Source of the DNA: CAZPMO01 sp964587515
Lineage (GTDB): Bacteria > Pseudomonadota > Alphaproteobacteria > MPNO01
DNA: 27,453 nucleotides
NCBI GenBank assembly: GCA_964587515.1
Contig: CAZPMO010000050.1
Location: forward strand, 1 to 27,453
Reading direction: 5' to 3'
Position 1 is the stretch's first letter, and each line of letters starts with the position of its first letter. Under the pieces are notes generated by a model. The model saw nothing but the letters and a program-made list of their open reading frames with translations. It searched no databases and was not told the DNA's origin. This document shows positions 15,368-23,159 of this stretch, piece by piece. The position numbers and the translations under genes are program-made.

Positions 15368-16153
15368 ATGCGTATCACCACGTGGAACATCAATTCCGTC
15401 CGGTTGCGGCTGGAATCACTGGCCCGCGTGGTCGAGGCGCAGCGCTCCGACGTCATCTGTCTGCAGGAAATCAAAGTCGAGACCGACAGCTTCCCGGCCG
15501 AAAAGATCGCCGAAATGGGGTTCCCGCACCAGTTGGTGCGCGGCATGAAGGCCTATAACGGCGTCGCGATTCTGTCCCGCATTCCGCTGGAGGACGGCGA
15601 TAGCCGCGACTGGTGCGGGCGCAGCGACAGTCGTCACGTGGCGGCGCGCCTGCCGGGTGGGATTGAACTGCATAATTTCTATGTTCCGGCCGGTGGAGAC
15701 GTTCCGGATCCAGAACAAAATGATAAGTTCGCCCATAAACTTGATTTCGTATCCGAAATGACCCAATGGAGCGCCGGCCTCAAGCCGGCGAAACGCGTGC
15801 TGGTGGGAGATCTCAACATTGCGCCCCTGGAAACCGACGTTTGGTCCCATAAACAGCTATTAAAGGTGGTCAGCCATACGCCGGTGGAGGTCGAGCACCT
15901 GACCACGCTCATGGAAACTCAGCCCTGGGTCGACGCGGTGCGTGAATTCATTCCGCCAGCAGAACAATTATATAGCTGGTGGAGTTACCGCAATCATACA
16001 TGGCCGGGCAGTGATCGCGGCCGCCGGCTTGATCATATCTGGGTCACACCGTCGTTGCGATCGTCGCTGCGGGGCATCGAGTTATTTCGAGATGCGCGCG
16101 GCTGGAAAAAGCCTTCGGATCATATTCCCGTGACCGTGGAGCTTGATTCCTAA
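15368..16153 (+). CDS. xthA: Exodeoxyribonuclease III
   Basis: Mg-dependent AP endonuclease and 3'-5' exonuclease of base excision repair. At 261 residues it is close to E. coli ExoIII (268). The endonuclease/exonuclease/phosphatase fold is marked by TTWNINSVRLRL (metal and phosphate binding), DVICLQEIKVE with the catalytic Glu near residue 35, and GVAILSRIP. The segment NFYVPAGGDVPD follows, then LVGDLNIAPLETDVW with the catalytic Asp and Asn, and SDHIPVTVEL with the catalytic His near the C-terminus. All catalytic residues are present. The motif LDHIWVTP contributes the substrate-side Asp. It is the last plus-strand gene before a ~300-base spacer. Confidence 0.96.
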   Translation: MRITTWNINSVRLRLESLARVVEAQRSDVICLQEIKVETDSFPAEKIAEMGFPHQLVRGMKAYNGVAILSRIPLEDGDSRDWCGRSDSRHVAARLPGGIELHNFYVPAGGDVPDPEQNDKFAHKLDFVSEMTQWSAGLKPAKRVLVGDLNIAPLETDVWSHKQLLKVVSHTPVEVEHLTTLMETQPWVDAVREFIPPAEQLYSWWSYRNHTWPGSDRGRRLDHIWVTPSLRSSLRGIELFRDARGWKKPSDHIPVTVELDS

Positions 16154-16449
16154 GAAATAAAGCAGGAAATGGGTGCCGAACGCCATTTCGGCTCCAAATA
16201 ACGCGGTTAATTGCCGGGAAAGGCGAATTTACCCTTTATTAACCATGATCTTCCTTCTTTAGGCCCATATCCGCTGAATATCCGGACCGTTCGCTTGCGC
16301 CATAAATCGAAGTTCCGATCACCATCGGCTTCGCTTACCCGGAATGCGCAGCCCAATGGACTGATCCGGAACCCGTCGTCGGCATTATTTCATTAACGAA
16401 CCGCAATGAATTGTCGGCGGGTAACCGCGCGGCGCGGCGCCGCTGTTGC
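16154..16449. other. AT-richer intergenic spacer with CtrA-like half-sites
   Basis: About 300 bases without a convincing gene. Just after xthA there is a six-base hairpin (GCCGAA/TTCGGC, 16175-16192) without a T tract, perhaps a weak terminator. At 16228-16246 there are tandem TTTACC and TTAACCAT elements, spaced one helical turn apart, which resemble CtrA half-sites. A further inverted repeat (TTCATT/AATGAA, 16389-16410) lies near the 3' end of the small minus-strand gene. The only open frame (61 codons from a TTG at 16211) has no family resemblance or ribosome site. Confidence 0.5.
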
Positions 16450-16809
16450 TCAGAGTTCGACAATGGTGGAATAGAACAGGATCGCGCCTGCCGCCGCCGC
16501 ATAAAAGGCGACCCCGGAGGCGAGCGCGAACACCATATTCCCCGCTGTGCGAAGTGGATTGGCCTGGCGTTGCAGTTCTATCCGCGCGCGGTTCCGCCGC
16601 TCGCGGCCGGCCAATACATTGAAATAGACGCCGCCCCCGAAAAACGGGAGGGAAAGGCGGATATTGACCGGTGGCGGGTTTGCGCCGTCGCGAAGGGCCG
16701 CGCCGATGGCGGTCCGCTGTTCACGGGATAGCCCGTCGAGAATATGCGACGGCAACCGGTCAAAAACACCTGCGTCCGCCGCCGGAGTGGCGATCGATCC
16801 ATCGGCCAT
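16450..16809 (-). CDS. Small hypothetical membrane protein (119 aa)
   Basis: I do not recognise a family. The 119-residue product has a soluble N-terminal part (about 1-80) with a helix FDRLPSHILDGLSREQRTAIGAAL, then VNIRLSLPFFGGGVYFNVLAGRERRNRAR. A C-terminal hydrophobic segment NMVFALASGVAFYAAAAGAILFYS (about residues 90-115) could cross the membrane once. The gene is likely real. A strong ribosome site AGGAGA (complement of 16818-16823) lies eight bases before the ATG, and it is divergently arranged with NAD-GDH across a spacer with inverted repeats. The FFGGGVYFNVLAGRERR stretch is strikingly glycine/aromatic-rich and may be a conserved feature. Confidence 0.75.
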   Translation of the reverse strand: MADGSIATPAADAGVFDRLPSHILDGLSREQRTAIGAALRDGANPPPVNIRLSLPFFGGGVYFNVLAGRERRNRARIELQRQANPLRTAGNMVFALASGVAFYAAAAGAILFYSTIVEL

Positions 16810-16862
16810 CGGAACTATCTCCTGTAACCGGGAATTTACAAATTAATCCCGCCCTATCCGGC

Positions 16863-16899
16863 GTATTTACTTTGATTTCAATCAGAAACGGTTAAATAC
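16863..16899. repeat. Nested inverted repeats in the divergent spacer before NAD-GDH
   Basis: Outer arms GTATTTA (16863-16869) and TAAATAC (16893-16899) enclose an inner dyad TGATT-TC-AATCA (16873-16884). The two axes are offset by two to three bases. A -10-like TATATT lies just downstream at 16903-16908, with no good -35 where the dyad sits. This is a candidate operator for NAD-GDH, the small membrane gene, or both. No binding protein is identified. Confidence 0.45.
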
Positions 16900-16949
16900 C
16901 GATATATTCGCCCTCGTGCGGGTCGTGGCCCGCGACCGGAGTTGCCTTA

Positions 16950-19900
16950 ATGGCCAATCACGACGAGCAAAAAAGAAGCGCTCTCATTGACCGCCTGGCG
17001 CGGAAGGCCCGCGCGAAAGGCGAGGCCGGCGCGCCTACCGGCGCCGATCGTTTTCTTCGCCAGTATTACCGGGACATTTCGGCCGACGATCTCAACGCCA
17101 CGCCCGAGAAGGATTTGCTGGGCGGCGCGATGTCGGCATGGAAGTTGCTGCGAACCCGCAAGCCCGACGAAGCCAAAATCAATGTCTTCAATCCCGATCC
17201 CGACCGCGACGGCTGGTCGTGCCCGCACACGGTCGTCGAAATCGTCAATGACGACATGCCGTTTCTGGTCGATTCGGTGACCGCCGAACTGAACCGCCGC
17301 AACCTGACCGTTTTCCTCATCATCCATCCTGTCATACGCGTTGAACGAACCAGTTCGGGCAAGCTTGCCGATTTTTCCGATCCCGCCGCCGCCGACGGCA
17401 ACGCCGAATCGGTGATGCATATCGAAATAAACGAACAGACCCTGCCGGAAACGCTCGACCATTTGCGCGAGCGTCTCTCCAACGTTCTCCAAGACGTCCG
17501 CAATGCTGTTGACGACTGGCGCGCGATGCGGGTGCGCGGCGCCGATATCGTCGCCGAACTCGACAGCGCGCCGCCGCCGCTGCCCGGCGCGATGATCGAG
17601 GTGACAAAGGCGTTCATGCGCTGGGTCGAAGACGACAATTTCACCTTCCTCGGCTATCGCGAACATCAATATAAAGGCGGACCCGACAATACGACGGTCA
17701 GGACGGTTCCCGACTCCGGGCTCGGCGTACTGCGCCGCGAATCGACGATGATCTTCGAAGGTATGCATGACGGGGCGACGTTGGGGCCGGATACGGCATC
17801 CTTCGTCCACCGACCGGAGCTGATCACATTCAGCAAATCCAATGGCCGGTCCGCCGTCCACCGCGCCGTCCATCTCGATACCATCGGCATCAAAATATTC
17901 AACGCGGATGGCGAGGTCGTGGGTGAGCGCCTCTTCGTCGGGCTCTATACCTCGGCGGTCTATAATCAGGGTGTCCACGATATTCCGGTGCTGCGGCAAA
18001 AAGTCGACTACGTGGTCGAGCGCGGCGGATTTTCCCCGGTCAGCCATTTCGGAAAAGCGCTGCAGCACATTCTTCAAACCTTGCCGCGTGACGACTTGTT
18101 CCAGTTTGCCGAGGATGAACTCTTCGAGACCGCCATCGGTATCCTGCGGCTTCAGGAACGTCAGCGCGTCGCTCTGTTTTCGCGGCACGATCCATTCGGT
18201 CGCTATCATTCGTGCCTCATTTTCATGCCGCGCGAACGCTATACCACCCAACTTCGCGAACAGATGCAACGGGTCGTCGAAGAAGGGTTCGGCGGGCGCG
18301 TCACGGTTTTTTATGTCCAGGTTTCGGATTCCGTCCTGGCGCGGCTTCAGTTCATCGTCAAGACCACACCCGGTGAGACGGCGCCCCAAAGTCTCGAAGA
18401 AATCGAGGCCAATCTCGCCGATGCCGGGCGCGACTGGCGCGACGATCTCAGCCATGCGCTGACCACGGCGCACGGCGAGGCGCGTGGCCTGGATCTGTTC
18501 CGCGCCTTCGCGGACGCGTTCCCGGTGTCCTATCGCGAACGCTACGACGTTGATAAGGCGGTCGCCGATATCGAAAAAATTCTGAAGGTCATGGTGACCC
18601 ACGAAATCACCATGGATCTGTACGCGACCGGATCGGCCAATCGGAACGAGCTGCGATTCAAGGTCTATCATCCGACCCAGCTGCCGCTATCCGATGTCCT
18701 GCCCATGCTTGAAGCCATGGGGCTTAAGGTGGTCGGCGAGGTGTCCAACCCCATTGAGCCCCTGGAGACGGATATCGCCGTCTGGATCCACGATTTCCGC
18801 ATGGTCACGCGCGGTGGAGAAGTGGTCGATCTCAACAAGATAAAAGCGAATTTCGAAGCGCTGTTCGCCGGCGTGTGGCACGGCGAGATCGAAAATGACG
18901 GGTTCAACCGGCTGGTAATTCACCCCGGCCTCGCGCCGCGGCAAATCACGGTCCTGCGCGCCTATTGCAAGTTCCTGCGCCAAGCCGCGATTCCCTTCAG
19001 CCAGTCCTATATGGAAGAGACCCTGGCCGGTAATCCGGGTATCACGCGCGACCTGGTCGAGCTGTTCGAGGTGCTGTTCGATCCGGCCGACCAGGAAAAG
19101 GCGACCGCGCGCACGAACCGGCTCAGACGGCACATCGAAAACGCGTTCGAGGATGTGCAGAATCTCGACGAAGACAGAATCCTCAGACGCTATCTCAACG
19201 TGATCGATTCCACGCTGCGCACCAACCACTTCCAGCCCGATGCCGACGGCGCGCCCAAGCCCTATGTATCCTTCAAGATCGACAGCCGCGCGATCGAGGA
19301 ATTGCCGTTGCCGCGCCCACTGGTCGAAATCTTCGTCTATTCGGCGCGGGTCGAGGCCATTCATCTGCGCGGCGGCAAGGTCGCGCGTGGCGGCATCCGC
19401 TGGTCCGACCGGCGCGAGGATTTCCGGACCGAAATTCTGGGCTTGATGAAGGCGCAGATGACCAAAAACGCGGTAATTGTGCCGGTTGGCGCCAAGGGCG
19501 GTTTCGTGGTCAAGCGCCCGCCGGTGGACGGCGGCCGCGAGGCGCTGCAGGAAGAAGGAATCGCGTGCTACCGGACGCTGATGTCGGGCATGCTCGATAT
19601 CACCGACAATCTGAAGCCGGGCGAGCTGGTCCATCCCGAAAATGTGGTGCGCCGTGACGAAGACGATGCCTATCTGGTGGTGGCCGCCGACAAGGGCACC
19701 GCGACGTTCTCCGATATCGCCAACGGCATCGCCCAGGATTACGATTTCTGGCTCGACGACGCCTTCGCGTCGGGCGGCTCGGCCGGCTACGACCACAAGA
19801 AAATCGGCATCACCGCGCGCGGCGCCTGGGAGTCGGTGAAACGCCATTTCCGCGAAATCGACATCGATACCCAGACCACGGATTTCACCTGTGTCGGCGT

Positions 19901-21785
19901 CGGCGACATGGGGGGCGATGTGTTCGGCAACGGCATGCTGCTGTCCGAACACATCAAGCTGCTCGGCGCTTTCAACCATTTACACATTTTCGTCGATCCC
20001 GATCCCGACCCCGCGACCGGCTTCGAGGAACGCAAGCGCCTGTTCGATCTGCCGCGCTCATCGTGGACCGATTACGACGCGAAGCTGATTTCGAAGGGCG
20101 GCGGTGTGTTCGACCGCAAGGCCAAGTCGATCAAGGTCACGCCGCAAATGCGCGCCGCCTTCGATATGTCCGACAAGGAAAGCGTCACGCCGACCGAGCT
20201 GATCCGTTCCATGTTGGCCGCGCCCGTCGATCTGATGTGGCTCGGCGGCATCGGCACCTATGTCAAATCGCGCGACGAGTCCCATGCCGATGTCGGCGAC
20301 CGCGTGAACGATTCACTGCGGCTGGATGCCGGCGAACTGCGCTGCAAGGTCGTGGGCGAAGGCGCCAACCTCGGCGCGACACAGCTCGGCCGCATCGAAT
20401 ACGCGTTGGGCGGCGGGCGGATCAATCCCGATTTCATCGACAATTCGGCCGGCGTTTCGTGTTCGGATCATGAGGTCAACATCAAGATCCTGCTGGGCGA
20501 GGTGATGGCGGCGGAACAGATCACGCGCAAGCAGCGCGACCGGCTGCTGGTCCGGATGACCGAAGAACTTGCCAACCATGTGTTGATGGACAATTATCGC
20601 CAGAGCATGACATTGACCCATTGCGAAGCGCAGTCGTTCGCGCTGATCGATGAATCGATGCGGTTTCTGAAACATCTCGAACGCACCGGCGAGATCGATC
20701 GCCAGGTGGAATTCCTGCCCGACGACGAGACGCTTGCCGAGCGCCGCGCGGCGGGCAGGGGGTTCACCCGGCCGGAGCTCGCGGTGCTGCTGGCCTACAG
20801 CAAGCTCTCGCTCTACGACCAGATTCTCGACAGCGACGTGCCCGACGACCCGTTTCTGGCCCAGGACGTCGGGCTCTATTTCCCGAAGCCGATCCGTGAG
20901 CGCTATGGCGACTTCATTCCCGGGCATCGGCTACGGCGTGAAATCAGCGCGACCTATATTACCAACAGCTTGATCAACCGCACCGGACCGACCTTCGTCA
21001 ACGAGATGCAAAACCGGACCGGCGCGGCGCCGGCCGAGATCGTGAAGGCCTATCTGGTAACCCGCCAAATATTCGGATTGTACGGATTGTGGGCGCGCAT
21101 CGAGGCGCTCGACAACAAGGCGCCGGCCGCGCTGCAGACCGAAATGAACCTCGAAATTCTTCAACTGATCCGGCGCGGAACGCTCTGGATGCTCCGCAAC
21201 AGCCCCCAGCCGCTCGACCTCAGCCGGGCCGTCGATCGCTTCGCGCCGGGGATCGGTGAGCTTACCGGCACACTCGACAATCATCTTTCCACAGAACTGC
21301 GCACCGCCATCCAGGGCGCGGCGGACGAATTGATTGCACGCGGCGCGCCCAAGGACCTGGCGCGCCAGATCGCAAGCCTCGACATTCTGTTCTCCGGCTG
21401 CGACATCGTGCGAATTTCCGTTGGCGGCGGCTATCCCGTCGACGACGTGGCGCGGGTGTATTTCGCGATCGGCGAGAAGTTCGGCCTCGACTGGTTGCGC
21501 GGCGCCGCCGAATCGCTGTCCGCCGACACCGAATGGCAGGTCATGGCGGTTTCCGCCATCGTCGACGATCTGTACGCGCAGCAAACCGCGATCGCCACCA
21601 AGGTGGTCGACGAATCCGGCGGCGGCGCGGCGGCGGACGCGGTCATCGATGCGTGGATGTCGGCCAACAGCCATCGCGTCGGTCGCGCGCGTTCCATCGT
21701 CGGCGAACTTCGGTCGAGCGGTTCGGTCGATCTCGCCATGCTGGCGGTCGCCAACCGCGAAATTCGCGGCCTGCTGACGCGTTGA
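16950..21785 (+). CDS. NAD-specific glutamate dehydrogenase, large (~180 kDa) type
   Basis: Catabolic enzyme that converts glutamate to 2-oxoglutarate and ammonia with NAD+. The 1,611-residue length is that of the L-GDH180 family. A long N-terminal region carries ACT-like regulatory domains (for example PHTVVEIVNDDMPFLVDSV, residues ~90-110, and NFTFLGYREHQY). The catalytic core holds ARGGIRWSDRREDFRTEILG and MTKNAVIVPVGAKGGFVVKRP, the glutamate-binding lysine region (about residues 810-855). The dinucleotide region follows with CVGVGDMGGDVFGNGML and then VVGEGANLGATQLGR. A C-terminal helical domain of ~450 residues completes it. GGAG lies eight bases before the ATG. No internal stop or frameshift is visible. 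It stands alone, divergent from a small membrane gene. Confidence 0.97.
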   Translation: MANHDEQKRSALIDRLARKARAKGEAGAPTGADRFLRQYYRDISADDLNATPEKDLLGGAMSAWKLLRTRKPDEAKINVFNPDPDRDGWSCPHTVVEIVNDDMPFLVDSVTAELNRRNLTVFLIIHPVIRVERTSSGKLADFSDPAAADGNAESVMHIEINEQTLPETLDHLRERLSNVLQDVRNAVDDWRAMRVRGADIVAELDSAPPPLPGAMIEVTKAFMRWVEDDNFTFLGYREHQYKGGPDNTTVRTVPDSGLGVLRRESTMIFEGMHDGATLGPDTASFVHRPELITFSKSNGRSAVHRAVHLDTIGIKIFNADGEVVGERLFVGLYTSAVYNQGVHDIPVLRQKVDYVVERGGFSPVSHFGKALQHILQTLPRDDLFQFAEDELFETAIGILRLQERQRVALFSRHDPFGRYHSCLIFMPRERYTTQLREQMQRVVEEGFGGRVTVFYVQVSDSVLARLQFIVKTTPGETAPQSLEEIEANLADAGRDWRDDLSHALTTAHGEARGLDLFRAFADAFPVSYRERYDVDKAVADIEKILKVMVTHEITMDLYATGSANRNELRFKVYHPTQLPLSDVLPMLEAMGLKVVGEVSNPIEPLETDIAVWIHDFRMVTRGGEVVDLNKIKANFEALFAGVWHGEIENDGFNRLVIHPGLAPRQITVLRAYCKFLRQAAIPFSQSYMEETLAGNPGITRDLVELFEVLFDPADQEKATARTNRLRRHIENAFEDVQNLDEDRILRRYLNVIDSTLRTNHFQPDADGAPKPYVSFKIDSRAIEELPLPRPLVEIFVYSARVEAIHLRGGKVARGGIRWSDRREDFRTEILGLMKAQMTKNAVIVPVGAKGGFVVKRPPVDGGREALQEEGIACYRTLMSGMLDITDNLKPGELVHPENVVRRDEDDAYLVVAADKGTATFSDIANGIAQDYDFWLDDAFASGGSAGYDHKKIGITARGAWESVKRHFREIDIDTQTTDFTCVGVGDMGGDVFGNGMLLSEHIKLLGAFNHLHIFVDPDPDPATGFEERKRLFDLPRSSWTDYDAKLISKGGGVFDRKAKSIKVTPQMRAAFDMSDKESVTPTELIRSMLAAPVDLMWLGGIGTYVKSRDESHADVGDRVNDSLRLDAGELRCKVVGEGANLGATQLGRIEYALGGGRINPDFIDNSAGVSCSDHEVNIKILLGEVMAAEQITRKQRDRLLVRMTEELANHVLMDNYRQSMTLTHCEAQSFALIDESMRFLKHLERTGEIDRQVEFLPDDETLAERRAAGRGFTRPELAVLLAYSKLSLYDQILDSDVPDDPFLAQDVGLYFPKPIRERYGDFIPGHRLRREISATYITNSLINRTGPTFVNEMQNRTGAAPAEIVKAYLVTRQIFGLYGLWARIEALDNKAPAALQTEMNLEILQLIRRGTLWMLRNSPQPLDLSRAVDRFAPGIGELTGTLDNHLSTELRTAIQGAADELIARGAPKDLARQIASLDILFSGCDIVRISVGGGYPVDDVARVYFAIGEKFGLDWLRGAAESLSADTEWQVMAVSAIVDDLYAQQTAIATKVVDESGGGAAADAVIDAWMSANSHRVGRARSIVGELRSSGSVDLAMLAVANREIRGLLTR

Positions 21786-21791
21786 CAAAAA

Positions 21792-21812
21792 AACCGCCCG
21801 GTAGGGGCGGTT
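21792..21812. terminator. Hairpin after NAD-GDH, T tract strongest on the minus strand
   Basis: Eight-base arms AACCGCCC and GGGCGGTT enclose GGTAG. On the plus strand it is followed by only TTATT. On the minus strand it is followed by seven T residues (the A run ending at 21793). It therefore looks like a stronger stop for transcripts coming from the right than for GDH itself, although both directions may be served. Confidence 0.7.
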
Positions 21813-21868
21813 ATTGGTGAACGGGGTGGCCGGTCGCGTCTTGGTTCAGATAGCGCTATGATTCGGTC

Positions 21869-23149
21869 ATGACCGGCTCAACTGAAATCGGGGACGGGGC
21901 GGAGGTATCGCGCCGCGCCCGCGTCGCCTGGTGTTTCTATGACTGGGCCAACTCGGCGTTTCCCACCGTCATCGTGACCTTCGTTTTCGCGGCCTATTTC
22001 ACGCGCGCCGTGGCTGAATCGGTAACGCTGGGCACGGCCCAATGGGGCCACGCGGTGGCGATATCCGGGGTCGCCATCGCGATTTTAAGCCCGGTCCTCG
22101 GCGCCATCGCGGACCGCGCCGGGCGGCAGAAGCCATGGCTTGCGAGCTTCAGCGCGATTTGCATCGTGGCGGCCGCTCTGCTGTGGTTCGTAAAGCCGGC
22201 GCCGTCCTTCGCGCTTTGGGGACTGGTGGTGTTCGCGGTCGCCAATACCGCCTTTGAAGTCGGCATGGTTTTCTATAACGCGATGCTGCCACGGATTGCC
22301 GGGGCCGAGCGCATCGGCCGGCTGTCGGGCTGGGGCTGGGGGCTCGGCTATCTCGGTGGGTTGGTCTGTCTGGCGCTGGCGCTTTTCGCCTTCGTCGAGC
22401 CCGCGACGCCGCCCTTCGGGCTGGATCGCGACACGGCCGAACATGTGCGCATCGTCGGGCCCATGGTGGCGGTGTGGTTCGCGGTCTTCTCGGTGCCGCT
22501 GTTCGTGTTCACCCCCGACGCGCCATCCGCCGGCATCGGGGCGGCGCGCGCGGTGCGTGACGGGCTCGCGACCCTTGGCGCGACCATCCGCGAGGTGCGC
22601 CGCTATCGCAATATTGTACGCTTTCTGGTGGCGCGGCTGCTTTATGTCGACGGTATGAACACCATGTTCGCCTTCGGCGGAATCTATGCCGCCGGCACGT
22701 TCGGCATGGGTGTCGCGGAAATCATTCGCTTCGGGATCGCGCTCAACGTGACCGCCGGGCTGGGCGCCGCCTGTTTCGCCTGGGTCGACGACTGGATCGG
22801 CCCCAAACGCACCATCCTGATCGCGCTGGTCGGGTTGATGGCGTTCGGCGTGCCGCTGTTGACCGTCGAATCGAAGACGGCGTTCTGGCTGTTGGCGCTG
22901 CCGCTTGGCCTGTTCATGGGTCCCGCCCAGGCGGCGAGCCGTTCCATGATGGCCCGCCTCGCGCCGGAAGCCATGCGGACCGAGATGTTCGGTCTGTTCG
23001 CGTTGTCGGGCAAGGTGACGGCGTTCCTGGGCCCGGCGGTGCTGGCCTGGGTCACGCTCGCCTTCGAGTCCCAGCGCGCCGGCATGGCCACCATCTTCGT
23101 CTTTCTCGCCGTCGGCTTCGTGCTGCTGCTGCCGGTAAAGGAGAGCTGA
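21869..23149 (+). CDS. MFS transporter, UMF1 / Atg22-like family
   Basis: A 426-residue polytopic inner-membrane protein with about twelve hydrophobic segments. The N-terminal signature RVAWCFYDWANSAFPTVIVTFVFAAYFT is characteristic of the UMF1 (Atg22-like) branch of the major facilitator superfamily. The loop AIADRAGRQKPWL after the second helix is the MFS motif A equivalent, and FEVGMVFYNAMLPRIA with GRLSGWGWGLGYLGGL is typical of the branch. The yeast relative exports amino acids from the vacuole; bacterial substrates are mostly unknown, so none is assigned. The ATG at 21869 has no strong ribosome site. The gene converges on purH with ten bases between the stops. Confidence 0.9.
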   Translation: MTGSTEIGDGAEVSRRARVAWCFYDWANSAFPTVIVTFVFAAYFTRAVAESVTLGTAQWGHAVAISGVAIAILSPVLGAIADRAGRQKPWLASFSAICIVAAALLWFVKPAPSFALWGLVVFAVANTAFEVGMVFYNAMLPRIAGAERIGRLSGWGWGLGYLGGLVCLALALFAFVEPATPPFGLDRDTAEHVRIVGPMVAVWFAVFSVPLFVFTPDAPSAGIGAARAVRDGLATLGATIREVRRYRNIVRFLVARLLYVDGMNTMFAFGGIYAAGTFGMGVAEIIRFGIALNVTAGLGAACFAWVDDWIGPKRTILIALVGLMAFGVPLLTVESKTAFWLLALPLGLFMGPAQAASRSMMARLAPEAMRTEMFGLFALSGKVTAFLGPAVLAWVTLAFESQRAGMATIFVFLAVGFVLLLPVKES

Positions 23150-23159
23150 GCGCCGCCGA

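Noticed and set aside
16211..16396. A 61-codon plus-strand frame after xthA
   Set aside because: TTG start, no ribosome site, no recognisable motifs, and it contains the CtrA-like element.
16947..18671. A 574-codon minus-strand frame inside NAD-GDH, with similar ones at 18687-19979 and 8592-9701
   Set aside because: They mirror codon bias of the plus-strand genes, show no family resemblance and have no ribosome sites of note.
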